Below are positions 42,667 through 52,635 of a DNA stretch of 64,000 nt, piece by piece (positions within the stretch are counted from its first letter, which is position 1; each line of letters begins with the position of its first letter). This stretch comes from Deltaproteobacteria bacterium (GTDB lineage Bacteria; UBA10199; GCA-002796325; JACPFF01), in the NCBI GenBank assembly GCA_016210045.1, contig JACQUX010000024.1, positions 124,001 to 188,000 on the forward strand, read 5' to 3'. A program made the position numbers and the translations under genes. The notes below the pieces were generated by a model, which had not been told where the DNA came from, ran no database searches, and saw only the letters and a program-made list of their open reading frames with translations.

Positions 42667-45600
42667 TCACTCCTCCGGCAACGGTTCAGTGGGCAGCACA
42701 GGACAGTCTGGATAGACGGGCAACGGAGCGAGCGTGGCGTTGTGACAGTACTGTGTACACGTGCCCGTTCCGCCATGTTTTGCGGACCGATACCCGGACA
42801 TGTGACACGATCCATTCACACCGCCACCGCAGGTGTAGGCCACATATGGCACCGAATCGATCTGCTCCCACGCGAACGCGAACGACTTCCCGGCGCTATT
42901 GACCAGGAACGGCGCAGCCACGATCGCAACGAAGTGCGCTTGCGTCCCAACACCCAGCTTGGCCGATCCACACGGTTGACCGTTGGCGTCGGTGCTGTAG
43001 GTGATTGCCGGCTCCCACTCCCGCACGAGCCACGATTCTGTAATTTGCCAATGCGGATAGCTCCAATGGCATGTGTAACAATCCCCTTTCGCCTGCAACG
43101 AGGCCTTCGTGTCCGTCTCACTATTGAACAACACCGGCTGGTCGTGACACTCCCAACACGTGACCGACTGCGCCGGATCTTTCGCCCCCATCGCCGTCGC
43201 TTGTTTCGTAAATGCCGGGCCGTGACCGCTCAACGTGGCCGCTTTAGTGTTCCAGGCCCGCGCCCACCCGGCGGGATGCGGATAATCCGGATGGCACGTC
43301 ATGCACGACTGCTGCGCATGCCCACCGTCCAATGCCGCGCCGTGGCACACGCGGCATGGATCAAGTTTTCCGAGCAACGTATCCTTTATATAATCAACAT
43401 GCAGCGGCGGTTCCCCGGCGGCACCCACCACACCCCATTGGGGATCGTCGTGCGGATACGAGGCATGGCAGCTCGCGCTTGCGCAGGTTTTTTTCGTCAC
43501 GCCAATCGCATCTTCCTTCACGCCATGGCACAGCTGACATTCCGTGATCTTTGCATAGCGATCGGCCTTACTCGCCATGGCCATGAGCGTCGCACCATGG
43601 CCGCTGAATTGCCCCCATCCCGGCGCGGCAATCCCCGCTGAATCGTGCGCCAAGTAGCTTGCGTGACACCCTTCGCACGACGGCTTGCCGCCCAATGCAA
43701 CATTCAGCTGCGATCCATGGCACGCCTTACAACTGTCGATATCTGTTAGCGCGCTCGGCCCGTGCACTAAACCAGATGCCCAGCCCTCCGGATGCGGCAA
43801 CGTCTCGTGGCACTTGCTACATGAAGGACCTGCCGTCACCCCCGGAGACACCTGCAAATTTTCGCCGTGACACTTGACCGTGCCACACGACCCGAGCCCG
43901 CCCACTTGAATCTGCGCCGCATGTTGCTGCGACGCACCTTTGGGCGCCACCCATCCCGACGCATGCGGATATCCTGGATGGCACGTCATGCAGGATTGCT
44001 GCGCATGCCCGCCGTCCAACGCGGCGCCGTGACACATCCGACACGGGTCGAGTTTCCCTTGTAACGTATCCTTAATATAACCAACATGCAGCGGCGGTTC
44101 CCCGGCCGCGCCGAGTGCGCCCCACTGTGGATCTTCGTGCGGATATGAGGCGTGGCACGTAGCATACCCACACGTCTTCTTCGGCACCCCGATCGAGTTG
44201 TTCTTCGGCCCATGACACATCCGACATTCCGCGATCTTCGTATAGCGATCGGTCTTGTCTGCGAGTGCCAACAGGAACGAACCATGCCCGCTGAGCAATC
44301 CCCACCCTTGCGGCGCAATCGCGGCGGAGTCATGGACCAAATAACTGGCGTGGCAGCCTTCGCACGTCGGCTTCCCGCCGAGCACAATATTGAGTTGCGG
44401 ACCGTGACAGGACTTGCAACCGTCGATATCGGCCCGCGCGCTGGGACCATGGAACAGCCCGGACTCCCAACCCGCGGGATGGGGAAAGCCGTCGTGGCAG
44501 CCACCACACGACGGGCCGACCGTGATTTTCGATTCCACTTGCAAGTCCACGCCGTGGCAATGCACCGTCCCACACGACTCGAAACCATTCGCTTGGACGT
44601 ACTCCGCGTGTTCCTGCGGCAATCCTTTCGACAACGCCCACGCCGCCCCGTGTGGATAGACCGCATGACACCCGGCGTCGCTGCTGCTGCACGACGGCTT
44701 GCCCTGCAGTTCGCCGTGCAACGAGGCCCCGTGACACAGCGCACACTCCGTAGTGGACGCCGCCAGTGCGGAGGCCCCGTGACCGGCATAGGCCTTCCAG
44801 GGTGCCGTTTCAGTCCCACGATGCGGATAGCTCGGATGGCACGAGTAACACGTCTTGCCGTTCAGTTCCCGTTCCAATGTGGCGCCATGACAGCGTTGGC
44901 ATTCGTCGGTGTTGCCGTCGTACCCTTGTTGCACGCGCTCGCCGTGCCCTCCACCGAACGGTCGCCACACAGCACTGGCCGGATGCGGATAATCGGCGTG
45001 ACACGTAAAACAATTCTTTCCACCTAACACCGTGCGAAAATCGTCGCCGTGACAACGCGCGCACTCCGTCTGGCCGAGCGTCTGCGCGACCGCCCCATGT
45101 TGCTCCGGTGTGGCCCAGTCCGCCCGATGCGGATACGTCTGGTGGCAGCCTGTACACGAGACGCCGGTACGGCCGCCGCCCAAGTCCGTGCCATGACAAC
45201 CCGTGGCACAATCCGTAGAAGTATGCGACGACACCCACACGCCGTGTTGTTCCCGTTCCGCCCACGCATTCGGATGCGGATAGCGCACATGACATTGCGT
45301 ACAGGAGACTCCGCTCGATCCGCCCGCCAAGTCCTCACCGTGGCAGCCTTGGCAGGCCACGCGCCCGCCCCATTTGGCTAATTGACCGTGCTGTTCCGGT
45401 TCCCGCCAGGTGGCGGCATGCGGATAGAGGGTGTGGCACGTGGTGCACGACACCCCGGAGAGCCCGCCTTGTAAATCCGTCCCGTGACACTGCGTGGCGC
45501 ATGCGGCCTTCCCTTTCGCACGCACGAAGGCACCATGCTGCGTCGGTTGGACCCAATCGTCACGATGCGGATATTCGGCATGACAGCTCCGACACGTCGG

Positions 45601-45867
45601 CGCGGTATTCCACGGGTCGGCTGAGGCGTGGCACTGCAGACACGCCGCTTGTCCAAAGTGCCGCGCCGCGGCCCCGTGACTGGCGGCGGCCTTCCAGCCA
45701 CTGGCATGGGGAAAAATCGGCGTGGAGGATTCGGAGGTTGCCGGTGCGGGCGTCGCCGTTGCGGCAACATCCCCCCCCTCCGCAGTCGGCTTGCTCGCTA
45801 CACATCCACTCAGCCACAGCAAACCGAGGATCGTGGCCAGACAGCGGTATGCGGACGGCAGGGACAT
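42667..45867 (-). CDS. Giant multiheme c-type cytochrome lipoprotein (25 canonical, up to 34 heme sites)
   Basis: 1066 residues. The lipobox LSGC is followed by a Pro/Thr-rich linker and then dense heme sites. I count 25 CXXCH, three CX3CH (CATQCH, CATGCH, CTQYCH), four CX4CH (two of type CGTVxCH, CGYATCH, CASASCH), and two with longer gaps. Sites come in pairs within units ending in YPH, where the final His may be a distal heme ligand. A 687-base (229-residue) unit is repeated in tandem around 43.3-44.6 kb. It precedes a barrel gene, so it is probably surface-exposed. Confidence 0.85.
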   Translation of the reverse strand: MSLPSAYRCLATILGLLWLSGCVASKPTAEGGDVAATATPAPATSESSTPIFPHASGWKAAASHGAAARHFGQAACLQCHASADPWNTAPTCRSCHAEYPHRDDWVQPTQHGAFVRAKGKAACATQCHGTDLQGGLSGVSCTTCHTLYPHAATWREPEQHGQLAKWGGRVACQGCHGEDLAGGSSGVSCTQCHVRYPHPNAWAEREQHGVWVSSHTSTDCATGCHGTDLGGGRTGVSCTGCHQTYPHRADWATPEQHGAVAQTLGQTECARCHGDDFRTVLGGKNCFTCHADYPHPASAVWRPFGGGHGERVQQGYDGNTDECQRCHGATLERELNGKTCYSCHPSYPHRGTETAPWKAYAGHGASALAASTTECALCHGASLHGELQGKPSCSSSDAGCHAVYPHGAAWALSKGLPQEHAEYVQANGFESCGTVHCHGVDLQVESKITVGPSCGGCHDGFPHPAGWESGLFHGPSARADIDGCKSCHGPQLNIVLGGKPTCEGCHASYLVHDSAAIAPQGWGLLSGHGSFLLALADKTDRYTKIAECRMCHGPKNNSIGVPKKTCGYATCHASYPHEDPQWGALGAAGEPPLHVGYIKDTLQGKLDPCRMCHGAALDGGHAQQSCMTCHPGYPHASGWVAPKGASQQHAAQIQVGGLGSCGTVKCHGENLQVSPGVTAGPSCSKCHETLPHPEGWASGLVHGPSALTDIDSCKACHGSQLNVALGGKPSCEGCHASYLAHDSAGIAAPGWGQFSGHGATLMAMASKADRYAKITECQLCHGVKEDAIGVTKKTCASASCHASYPHDDPQWGVVGAAGEPPLHVDYIKDTLLGKLDPCRVCHGAALDGGHAQQSCMTCHPDYPHPAGWARAWNTKAATLSGHGPAFTKQATAMGAKDPAQSVTCWECHDQPVLFNSETDTKASLQAKGDCYTCHWSYPHWQITESWLVREWEPAITYSTDANGQPCGSAKLGVGTQAHFVAIVAAPFLVNSAGKSFAFAWEQIDSVPYVAYTCGGGVNGSCHMSGYRSAKHGGTGTCTQYCHNATLAPLPVYPDCPVLPTEPLPEE
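43291..44580. repeat. Tandem duplication of a 687-bp unit in the giant cytochrome gene
   Basis: Near-identical segments start at 43291 and 43978, for example both share CATGCAGCGGCGGTTCCC blocks. The translation repeats HGPSA..DID.CK.CHG and EPPLHV.YIKDTL, giving two copies of a unit with eight or more heme sites. Limits are approximate. Confidence 0.75.
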
Positions 45868-45946
45868 ACGGAGGCCTTAGTATATACGACGTAGTGGGGA
45901 CATGACCACGGTCATTCTTCGCACCTACGCACGTCCCTATTCCAGC

Positions 45947-47299
45947 CTACGGCACGTATTCATACACGACCCAGTCGGAAAAGGATTTCGGTTGATTCCG
46001 ATCGGGACGGTCGGCGTCCCAGACCGCAAACGCCACGTATCCGGTCCGCTCCAAGACCGCATCTTGCGCCACCACGCCCTGCAGCGGATGCCGCAACACG
46101 ACCTCCCACTCGCCTTGCAAATATTTCCCGGTCGCCTGCAATTGGCGTTCGGTAGCCTCAATCATCGATTGATGCCCTACACCTTTCGCCCGCCATTCCG
46201 TGATCTGTTCCGGCGCCCGCCAGGCCCAAATTTGCACTGGATTATCGGCGCTCCCCATCGCTACGAACGGTAATGCAGCCGGATCGGCGGGCGCCCGCAC
46301 CGGAAATTGGAGTGCCACGCCGTCGCCGTTCCCCACTTCGGGATTCATGGCATCATCCGCCCAGCGGACCGCAAACGCAATTTCTTGCGCATTGCCGATC
46401 GCCTTGACCAGCACCCATTCCGTGCTTTCCTGCCCTGCCGTCACGTGATGCAGATAGACCGGCACTGCTTTCACACCCTGCCACGCCGCCGCCGTCGGAT
46501 CGAGCGGCAGTTCGCCACTCACGCGCGCCACGCGCAGCAGACTCCGTTTCGGATGGGAGGGATCGAAGCCCTCCGGGAGTTGCAAACGCGATTGAATATA
46601 GTGAACCAGTTGCCATAATTCCGTCGCGTTCAGACTCCGCGCATATCCCGGCATCGGCGTGCCGGGGATGCCGACCGCCAATGTGCGGTAGATCTCTTCA
46701 TCCCGACTCCCCCATTTCAAAGGACCCCGCGTCAGGTCGCGCGGCACCACCGCATTACCCCACGTGTCGGTCAGTCCAACCGCCGACGGCCCATTGCCTT
46801 GCCCGTCTTTCCCGTGGCACGCCACACACCCGCTGCGCGCAAATAATTGCTCGCCCGCACTCACGACCGCCGGCGACGTCGCCAGCTTCGTCGGAATTTC
46901 AATCCGCGGCCCCGGCCGCGCCGCGACATACCGCGGAATCAGATGTTGCAGATACGCGACGAGCGCACGCCAATCTTTGTCGCTCAGCAAATCCCATCCC
47001 GGCATCGCGGTGCCGGGCACTCCGACTTTGACCGTTTGCAAGATTTCCACCGGCGACGGCGTCGTCCCTTCCGTAGTGCGATATTTCAAAATGCCATTCG
47101 TCAGATCACGCGGCCGCGGCGTCAGATACGAGGCGAGCTCCCCTTGGCCGTCCGCCTTCGCCCCATGACATCCCGCGCACTGCGCCGTGTAGAGCTGTCG
47201 TCCCCGTTGCAGTTCAACTTCCGTGCCCCGCCCCCCTTGGCACCCGACCACCACCAATCCAAGCAGTGCCACCCACTTCGCCCCCACCCGTGTCCGCAT
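45947..47299 (-). CDS. Diheme cytochrome c lipoprotein with ethylbenzene-dehydrogenase-like heme domain
   Basis: 450 residues. After the lipobox VVGC come two class I cytochrome c domains with CAGCH and CVACH. The C-terminal 200 residues resemble the heme b-binding domain of ethylbenzene/DMSO dehydrogenase gamma subunits (EB_dh), with EIAFAVRWADDAMN and WDADRPDRNQ. It would head the multiheme operon that ends in cydAB. Exact role unknown. Confidence 0.75.
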   Translation of the reverse strand: MRTRVGAKWVALLGLVVVGCQGGRGTEVELQRGRQLYTAQCAGCHGAKADGQGELASYLTPRPRDLTNGILKYRTTEGTTPSPVEILQTVKVGVPGTAMPGWDLLSDKDWRALVAYLQHLIPRYVAARPGPRIEIPTKLATSPAVVSAGEQLFARSGCVACHGKDGQGNGPSAVGLTDTWGNAVVPRDLTRGPLKWGSRDEEIYRTLAVGIPGTPMPGYARSLNATELWQLVHYIQSRLQLPEGFDPSHPKRSLLRVARVSGELPLDPTAAAWQGVKAVPVYLHHVTAGQESTEWVLVKAIGNAQEIAFAVRWADDAMNPEVGNGDGVALQFPVRAPADPAALPFVAMGSADNPVQIWAWRAPEQITEWRAKGVGHQSMIEATERQLQATGKYLQGEWEVVLRHPLQGVVAQDAVLERTGYVAFAVWDADRPDRNQPKSFSDWVVYEYVP

Positions 47300-47495
47300 A
47301 TCGCCTCCCGTCCCACGCTCCAGACCTCACTATCGATAACATATAGCCCACGGCATTAACCACATATGCGGGCGATCAGCAAGACATGCGATGCGAGTTT
47401 TCACTCGCGCGCGCCGACAAACCACCTGACGCGCGTCATAGGAGCTCGCCGCCGGCTGCGGCATGTTTCCGCACCGCACACAGGAGGCATTTTCT

Positions 47496-47934
47496 ATGAA
47501 CACGATCTACGATTTTCTGGAACGCGACCATCGTCGCCTCGACGACCTATTCGCCGGCTTCCGCAAACACAAGGCGCGTGACCCAGAAACCGCGCTGCTC
47601 TGCTTTACTCAATTCAAGCGCGGCTTAGATCGACATATTCGCTGGGAGGAAGAATTGCTCTTCCCACCGTTCGAAAACGCCACCGGCATGAAAGGCTACG
47701 GCCCCACCGCCGTGATGCGCGACGAGCATCGCCAAATCCATTGGATCGTCGACCAGATCGAACAGCAGTTGTTGCACCAAGTCTGGGAAACCGACACGCT
47801 GGAAGCGCAGTTCCTCGAAGTAATGGGCATGCACAACAGCAAAGAAGAAAAAATCCTCTACCCGTGGCTCGACGAACAGTTGGAGGGGCCGGCCCTCGCG
47901 GAAATTCTTCGCCAGCTCGAGCACACGGCGCAAC

Positions 47935-47960
<26 letters not shown>
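47496..47960 (+). CDS. Hemerythrin-like HHE domain protein
   Basis: 154 residues. Di-iron ligands are spread as in hemerythrins: RDHRRLDD, HIRWEEELLFPPFE, RDEHRQIHW and MHNSKEEKILYP. ATG 47496 follows a CAGGAGG site. Such proteins bind O2 or repair iron-sulfur clusters after nitric oxide damage, which would fit the neighbouring nitrite reductase. Its 3' end overlaps nrfA by 26 bases, tail to tail. Confidence 0.88.
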
Positions 47961-49329
<1,369 letters not shown>

Positions 49330-49339
49330 AATACCTCCT

Positions 49340-49795
49340 CTAATCCGCATGTCCCACACCCAAGTGGCACCGCGCACACGGCAGCGGTTCCCCTGGCGCT
49401 TCGATCGCTTGCACAACGTCGCTGTGACAGCGGCGACAATTCGCCTCCGCCACTGCCGCACTGCCGGCCGTGATCCGAATCGGTTCCGGAAACCAGCCCA
49501 TGGTAAACGCCGTCGAATGGCGGAACCCATTTTCCATCTTGGTCAAATATTTCCCGACCATCGAATGCGGCGTGTGGCAGTCATTGCATACCGCCACGGC
49601 CCGATGGCTCGACTTGAGCCACGCGCTATATTGGTCGTTCATCACGTGGCAATTGGCGCAGGCCGCAGGGTCGTTCGTCAAATACGACGTCCCTTTCGCA
49701 TAGAGAAAGGTGTAGCCGCCAAGCCCCAGCGCGACACCCACACACGCCCCCATCCCGATGCGCATACCTGACCACGACCATCCCATGGCGGACAT
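49340..49795 (-). CDS. nrfH: Tetraheme membrane cytochrome NrfH
   Basis: 151 residues, one N-terminal helix (about 12-33) and four CXXCH sites (CANCH, CNDCH, CRRCH, CARCH). CANCHVMNDQYSAW and CNDCHTPHS are typical of the NapC/NrfH family, which takes electrons from quinol. It lies 10 bases upstream of nrfA. Confidence 0.94.
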   Translation of the reverse strand: MSAMGWSWSGMRIGMGACVGVALGLGGYTFLYAKGTSYLTNDPAACANCHVMNDQYSAWLKSSHRAVAVCNDCHTPHSMVGKYLTKMENGFRHSTAFTMGWFPEPIRITAGSAAVAEANCRRCHSDVVQAIEAPGEPLPCARCHLGVGHAD

Positions 49796-49893
49796 CCCCC
49801 TGAGCGAATGCGCCTGTAGCAGAGACGCGCAGACACGGCAAGATTGCCGCGCGAAGCAACGGCATGCTACACTGCTTGGAGGGGGGATTCTCT

Positions 49894-50382
49894 ATGAAAC
49901 AATGGCAACGATGGTTCGGCGGAGTGCTGCTCCTGCTGATGTGCGGCCTGGCAAGCTGTGGGAGTGGCACCAGTACCGGAAGCAGTAGTAGCAGTAGCGG
50001 CGGCAGCAGCGGATCGGTCGATGCCGCACTGGCCGGAGAATGGCGGATCTTGACTGAAACGATCTATTTCGACAACGGACTCACGCAACAAATCACCCCA
50101 GTCAGCACCCATCTGGTCCTCGATGCGAGCGGCGGTTGGCAGTTCGGCTCGTCGAGTGGCGCATGGAGCGTTTCCAGCATTGCCGCATCGGACTGGACGA
50201 CCTGGGCGATTGCCGATTACGGCATGACCCGAAAAGTCACATTGGATGGCTGGAACAGCGACACCGGCAACGGCCCGATCGACGAATCCGGCTCCACGAT
50301 CGACAACATTTGGGTGATCTATCGTTACACCAGCGACACCAACGGCGCCGGCACCGTCTGGATGAAGTTCGGACAGGTGTGA
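49894..50382 (+). CDS. Small lipoprotein of unknown function
   Basis: 162 residues: lipobox LASC, a Ser/Gly linker, then a beta-rich domain (GEWRILTETIYFDNG, GAWSVSS, WVIYRYTS) that looks lipocalin-like in pattern but is not recognised. GGAGGGGGG precedes ATG 49894. Convergent with modC. Confidence 0.65.
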   Translation: MKQWQRWFGGVLLLLMCGLASCGSGTSTGSSSSSSGGSSGSVDAALAGEWRILTETIYFDNGLTQQITPVSTHLVLDASGGWQFGSSSGAWSVSSIAASDWTTWAIADYGMTRKVTLDGWNSDTGNGPIDESGSTIDNIWVIYRYTSDTNGAGTVWMKFGQV

Positions 50383-50408
50383 GAAATCGTGCGTAGGTGC
50401 GTACGTGC

Positions 50409-51086
50409 TTACGTGCGTACGCAGGTACTTGGCGTGCCACGGGCCGTTACGCGGCCTTCTTCCAACACCCAAACGGTGTCCGCCATCCGGGCGACTTCTG
50501 CCGCATCGTGGCTGACCAGCAGCGTGGTGCACGCATGGCGTCGCTGCCACTCCAGCACGTCCGTCTGGAGACGTCGACGCAGCACCGTTTCCAACGCGGC
50601 GAACGGTTCGTCCAGTAACAGCAAACGGGGACGGAAGGCCAGCGCACGGGCCACGGCAACACGTTGTTTTTGTCCGCCGGACAACGCCGCCGGGCGCAAG
50701 CGCTGTAACGGGGTCAACACCATCAGCTCCAACAGGACATCTACGATATTCGTATCGCCACCGGCTGGCAGCGCGAACGCCACGTTTTCCCGGACGGTCA
50801 TATGCGGAAACAGCGCGAAGTCTTGGAAGACGAAGCCGACGCGACGCGCTTGCGGTGGCACCCAGACTCCCGCCGCCGTGTCGCACCACACGGCCCCATC
50901 CACCACGATCCGGCCCGCATCCGGCCGGCACAGTCCGGCCAAGAGCCGCAGCACCGTCGTCTTGCCCGCGCCGGATGGGCCGAACAGCGCTGTCACTTGC
51001 CCGGTCGCCAACGTGCCATCGAGCTGCAGGTCCCAGATCCGCGTTCCGCGATGACCGAAGCGCTGCCGCACAGCGAGCTCAATCAT
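50409..51086 (-). CDS. modC: Molybdate ABC transporter ATP-binding protein
   Basis: 225 residues, ABC ATPase with Walker A GPSGAGKTT (about 36-44), signature LSGGQKQR and Walker B LLLLDEPF. It lacks the C-terminal molybdate-binding domain of longer ModC proteins. The last residues fall in a short GTGCGTACG-rich repeat (50390-50430). Starts 4 bases inside modB. Confidence 0.9.
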   Translation of the reverse strand: MIELAVRQRFGHRGTRIWDLQLDGTLATGQVTALFGPSGAGKTTVLRLLAGLCRPDAGRIVVDGAVWCDTAAGVWVPPQARRVGFVFQDFALFPHMTVRENVAFALPAGGDTNIVDVLLELMVLTPLQRLRPAALSGGQKQRVAVARALAFRPRLLLLDEPFAALETVLRRRLQTDVLEWQRRHACTTLLVSHDAAEVARMADTVWVLEEGRVTARGTPSTCVRT

Positions 51087-51778
51087 CGCACCGACTCCTT
51101 CAAAAAGCGGCCATTAATCATATGCACCGCAAGCAAGATGCAAAACGAGACGCCGAACAAGATCGCGGCATACGTGTGGGCGGCAGCATAGTGCATCGTC
51201 TCGACCTCATCGTAGATCGCAAGCGCCGCGACGCGCGTCACGCCGGGGATGTTGCCGCCGATCATCAACACGACGCCGAATTCACCGAGCGTATGGGCAA
51301 AACTGAGCACGATCCCCGTCAGCAGCGACGGGCGAATGTTCGGCAGCAGCACACGCAGCAGCGTAGTAAAGCGCCCTTTGCCGAGCGTATAGGACGCCTC
51401 CGCCAGCGACGGCGGCAACGCCTCCAATCCGGCCTGGATCGGATGGACCATGAACGGCAGGCTGTAGAGCACCGACCCGATCACGAGGCCGGTGAAGCTG
51501 AACGCGAGCCGGCAATCGAAGACACGCTCAATCAGCGCGCCAAATGGGCGGCTGGGACTGAATGCGACCAAGAGATAAAATCCCAACACCGACGGCGGCA
51601 ACACCAACGGCAGACTCACGAATGTCGCCAGCACTGCGCGGCCGCGAAACCGACCCCGCGCGATCAACGCCGCCAACGGGACGCCCAACAGCAACAAAAT
51701 GCTCGTAGTCACCGCGGCCAGCCGCACCGAGAGCCATAACGGCGCAGGATCGAATGGTGTCGTCGCAGCGAGGATCAT
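51083..51778 (-). CDS. modB: Molybdate ABC transporter permease
   Basis: 231 residues, five or six helices. The permease loop EASYTLGKGRFTTLLRVLLPNIRP and HTLGEFGVVLMIGGNIPG are typical of ModB. It overlaps modA and modC by 4 bases each. Confidence 0.92.
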   Translation of the reverse strand: MILAATTPFDPAPLWLSVRLAAVTTSILLLLGVPLAALIARGRFRGRAVLATFVSLPLVLPPSVLGFYLLVAFSPSRPFGALIERVFDCRLAFSFTGLVIGSVLYSLPFMVHPIQAGLEALPPSLAEASYTLGKGRFTTLLRVLLPNIRPSLLTGIVLSFAHTLGEFGVVLMIGGNIPGVTRVAALAIYDEVETMHYAAAHTYAAILFGVSFCILLAVHMINGRFLKESVR

Positions 51779-52554
51779 AGTGGCAACCGATAACCGTAGT
51801 GCGTGAGTCGTTGTTGCGCCGTCGGCGAACCGAGGAACGCCAAGAACGCCTCCGCCGCTACGGCATTCCGTTGTCGCCCGTGGCGCAATAGCACGGCCGC
51901 CTGTTCAATCGGCCGATACCACGACGGATCTACCACCATCCATCGTCCACGTCCGCGCCATGCCGGCAGATGCACCATCGCCTGCGCCGTGATCACGGCA
52001 TCCACCACACCCGTCGTCAGATAGTGATTCACTTGGGCGACACTCTCGCCCAACACTAATTTCGACTGCACCGCCGGCCACAGGCCTGCATGCGTCAACG
52101 CCTCCATCGCCGCGGCCCCATACGGCGCCACGGCGGGATTCGCGATCGCGATCTGCTTGACTGCACCGCTGCGGAGAAACGTCAACGCCACGTCCGGCCT
52201 CAACGAATCCCGCCATGTCCAGACCACCAAACTCCCGATCGCATAGACGTGCGGCCGCTCCGCAAAGCCCTCGCGCTGCAACGCCGCCGGATATTCCGTA
52301 TCGGCCGCGACGAAGACATCGAACGGGGCCCCCTCCCGCACTTGAGCCGCGAGCTTCCCCGACGACCCGACCACCAACGTCGCGTGCCCGCCGACGTCCC
52401 GCTCCCAATCCTCTGCGATTTCTTGCACCACATATTGCGCATTGGCCGCCACGGCCACGGTCAGCGTATCGTGACCGTCCGAAACCGCCCCGAGCGCAGC
52501 CCCGCGATGGATCAAACACAATAATATGAGATACCCAACCCCCCTGAGCCCCAT
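51775..52554 (-). CDS. modA: Molybdate-binding periplasmic protein
   Basis: 259 residues with a signal peptide and the ModA-type beginning LTVAVAANAQYVVQEIAEDW. Substrate-contact stretches are VGSSGKLAAQVREGAPFDVFVAAD and NPAVAPYGAAAMEAL. It is the first gene of modABC, which would supply molybdenum or tungsten to oxidoreductases not encoded in this window. Confidence 0.92.
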   Translation of the reverse strand: MGLRGVGYLILLCLIHRGAALGAVSDGHDTLTVAVAANAQYVVQEIAEDWERDVGGHATLVVGSSGKLAAQVREGAPFDVFVAADTEYPAALQREGFAERPHVYAIGSLVVWTWRDSLRPDVALTFLRSGAVKQIAIANPAVAPYGAAAMEALTHAGLWPAVQSKLVLGESVAQVNHYLTTGVVDAVITAQAMVHLPAWRGRGRWMVVDPSWYRPIEQAAVLLRHGRQRNAVAAEAFLAFLGSPTAQQRLTHYGYRLPL

Positions 52555-52635
52555 AGTTGAGGCTTCTTAAGAGGTGCGATATAGAGAAGCAACTTTTCTT
52601 TCAGGCAGCCGATAACTCAATCACTGGAGAATTTT

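Noticed and set aside
42508-43641. Plus-strand open frame opposite the giant cytochrome
   Set aside because: Antisense to dense CXXCH coding; composition is that of a shadow frame.
43291-45800. Regular repeats suggesting a CRISPR array
   Set aside because: The repeats are coding heme units of a cytochrome, with no constant repeat-spacer spacing. No CRISPR array or cas gene was seen in the window.
49867-50931. Minus-strand open frame spanning modC and the small lipoprotein
   Set aside because: Out of frame with modC, low-complexity Arg/Gly content, and it crosses a convergent gene boundary.
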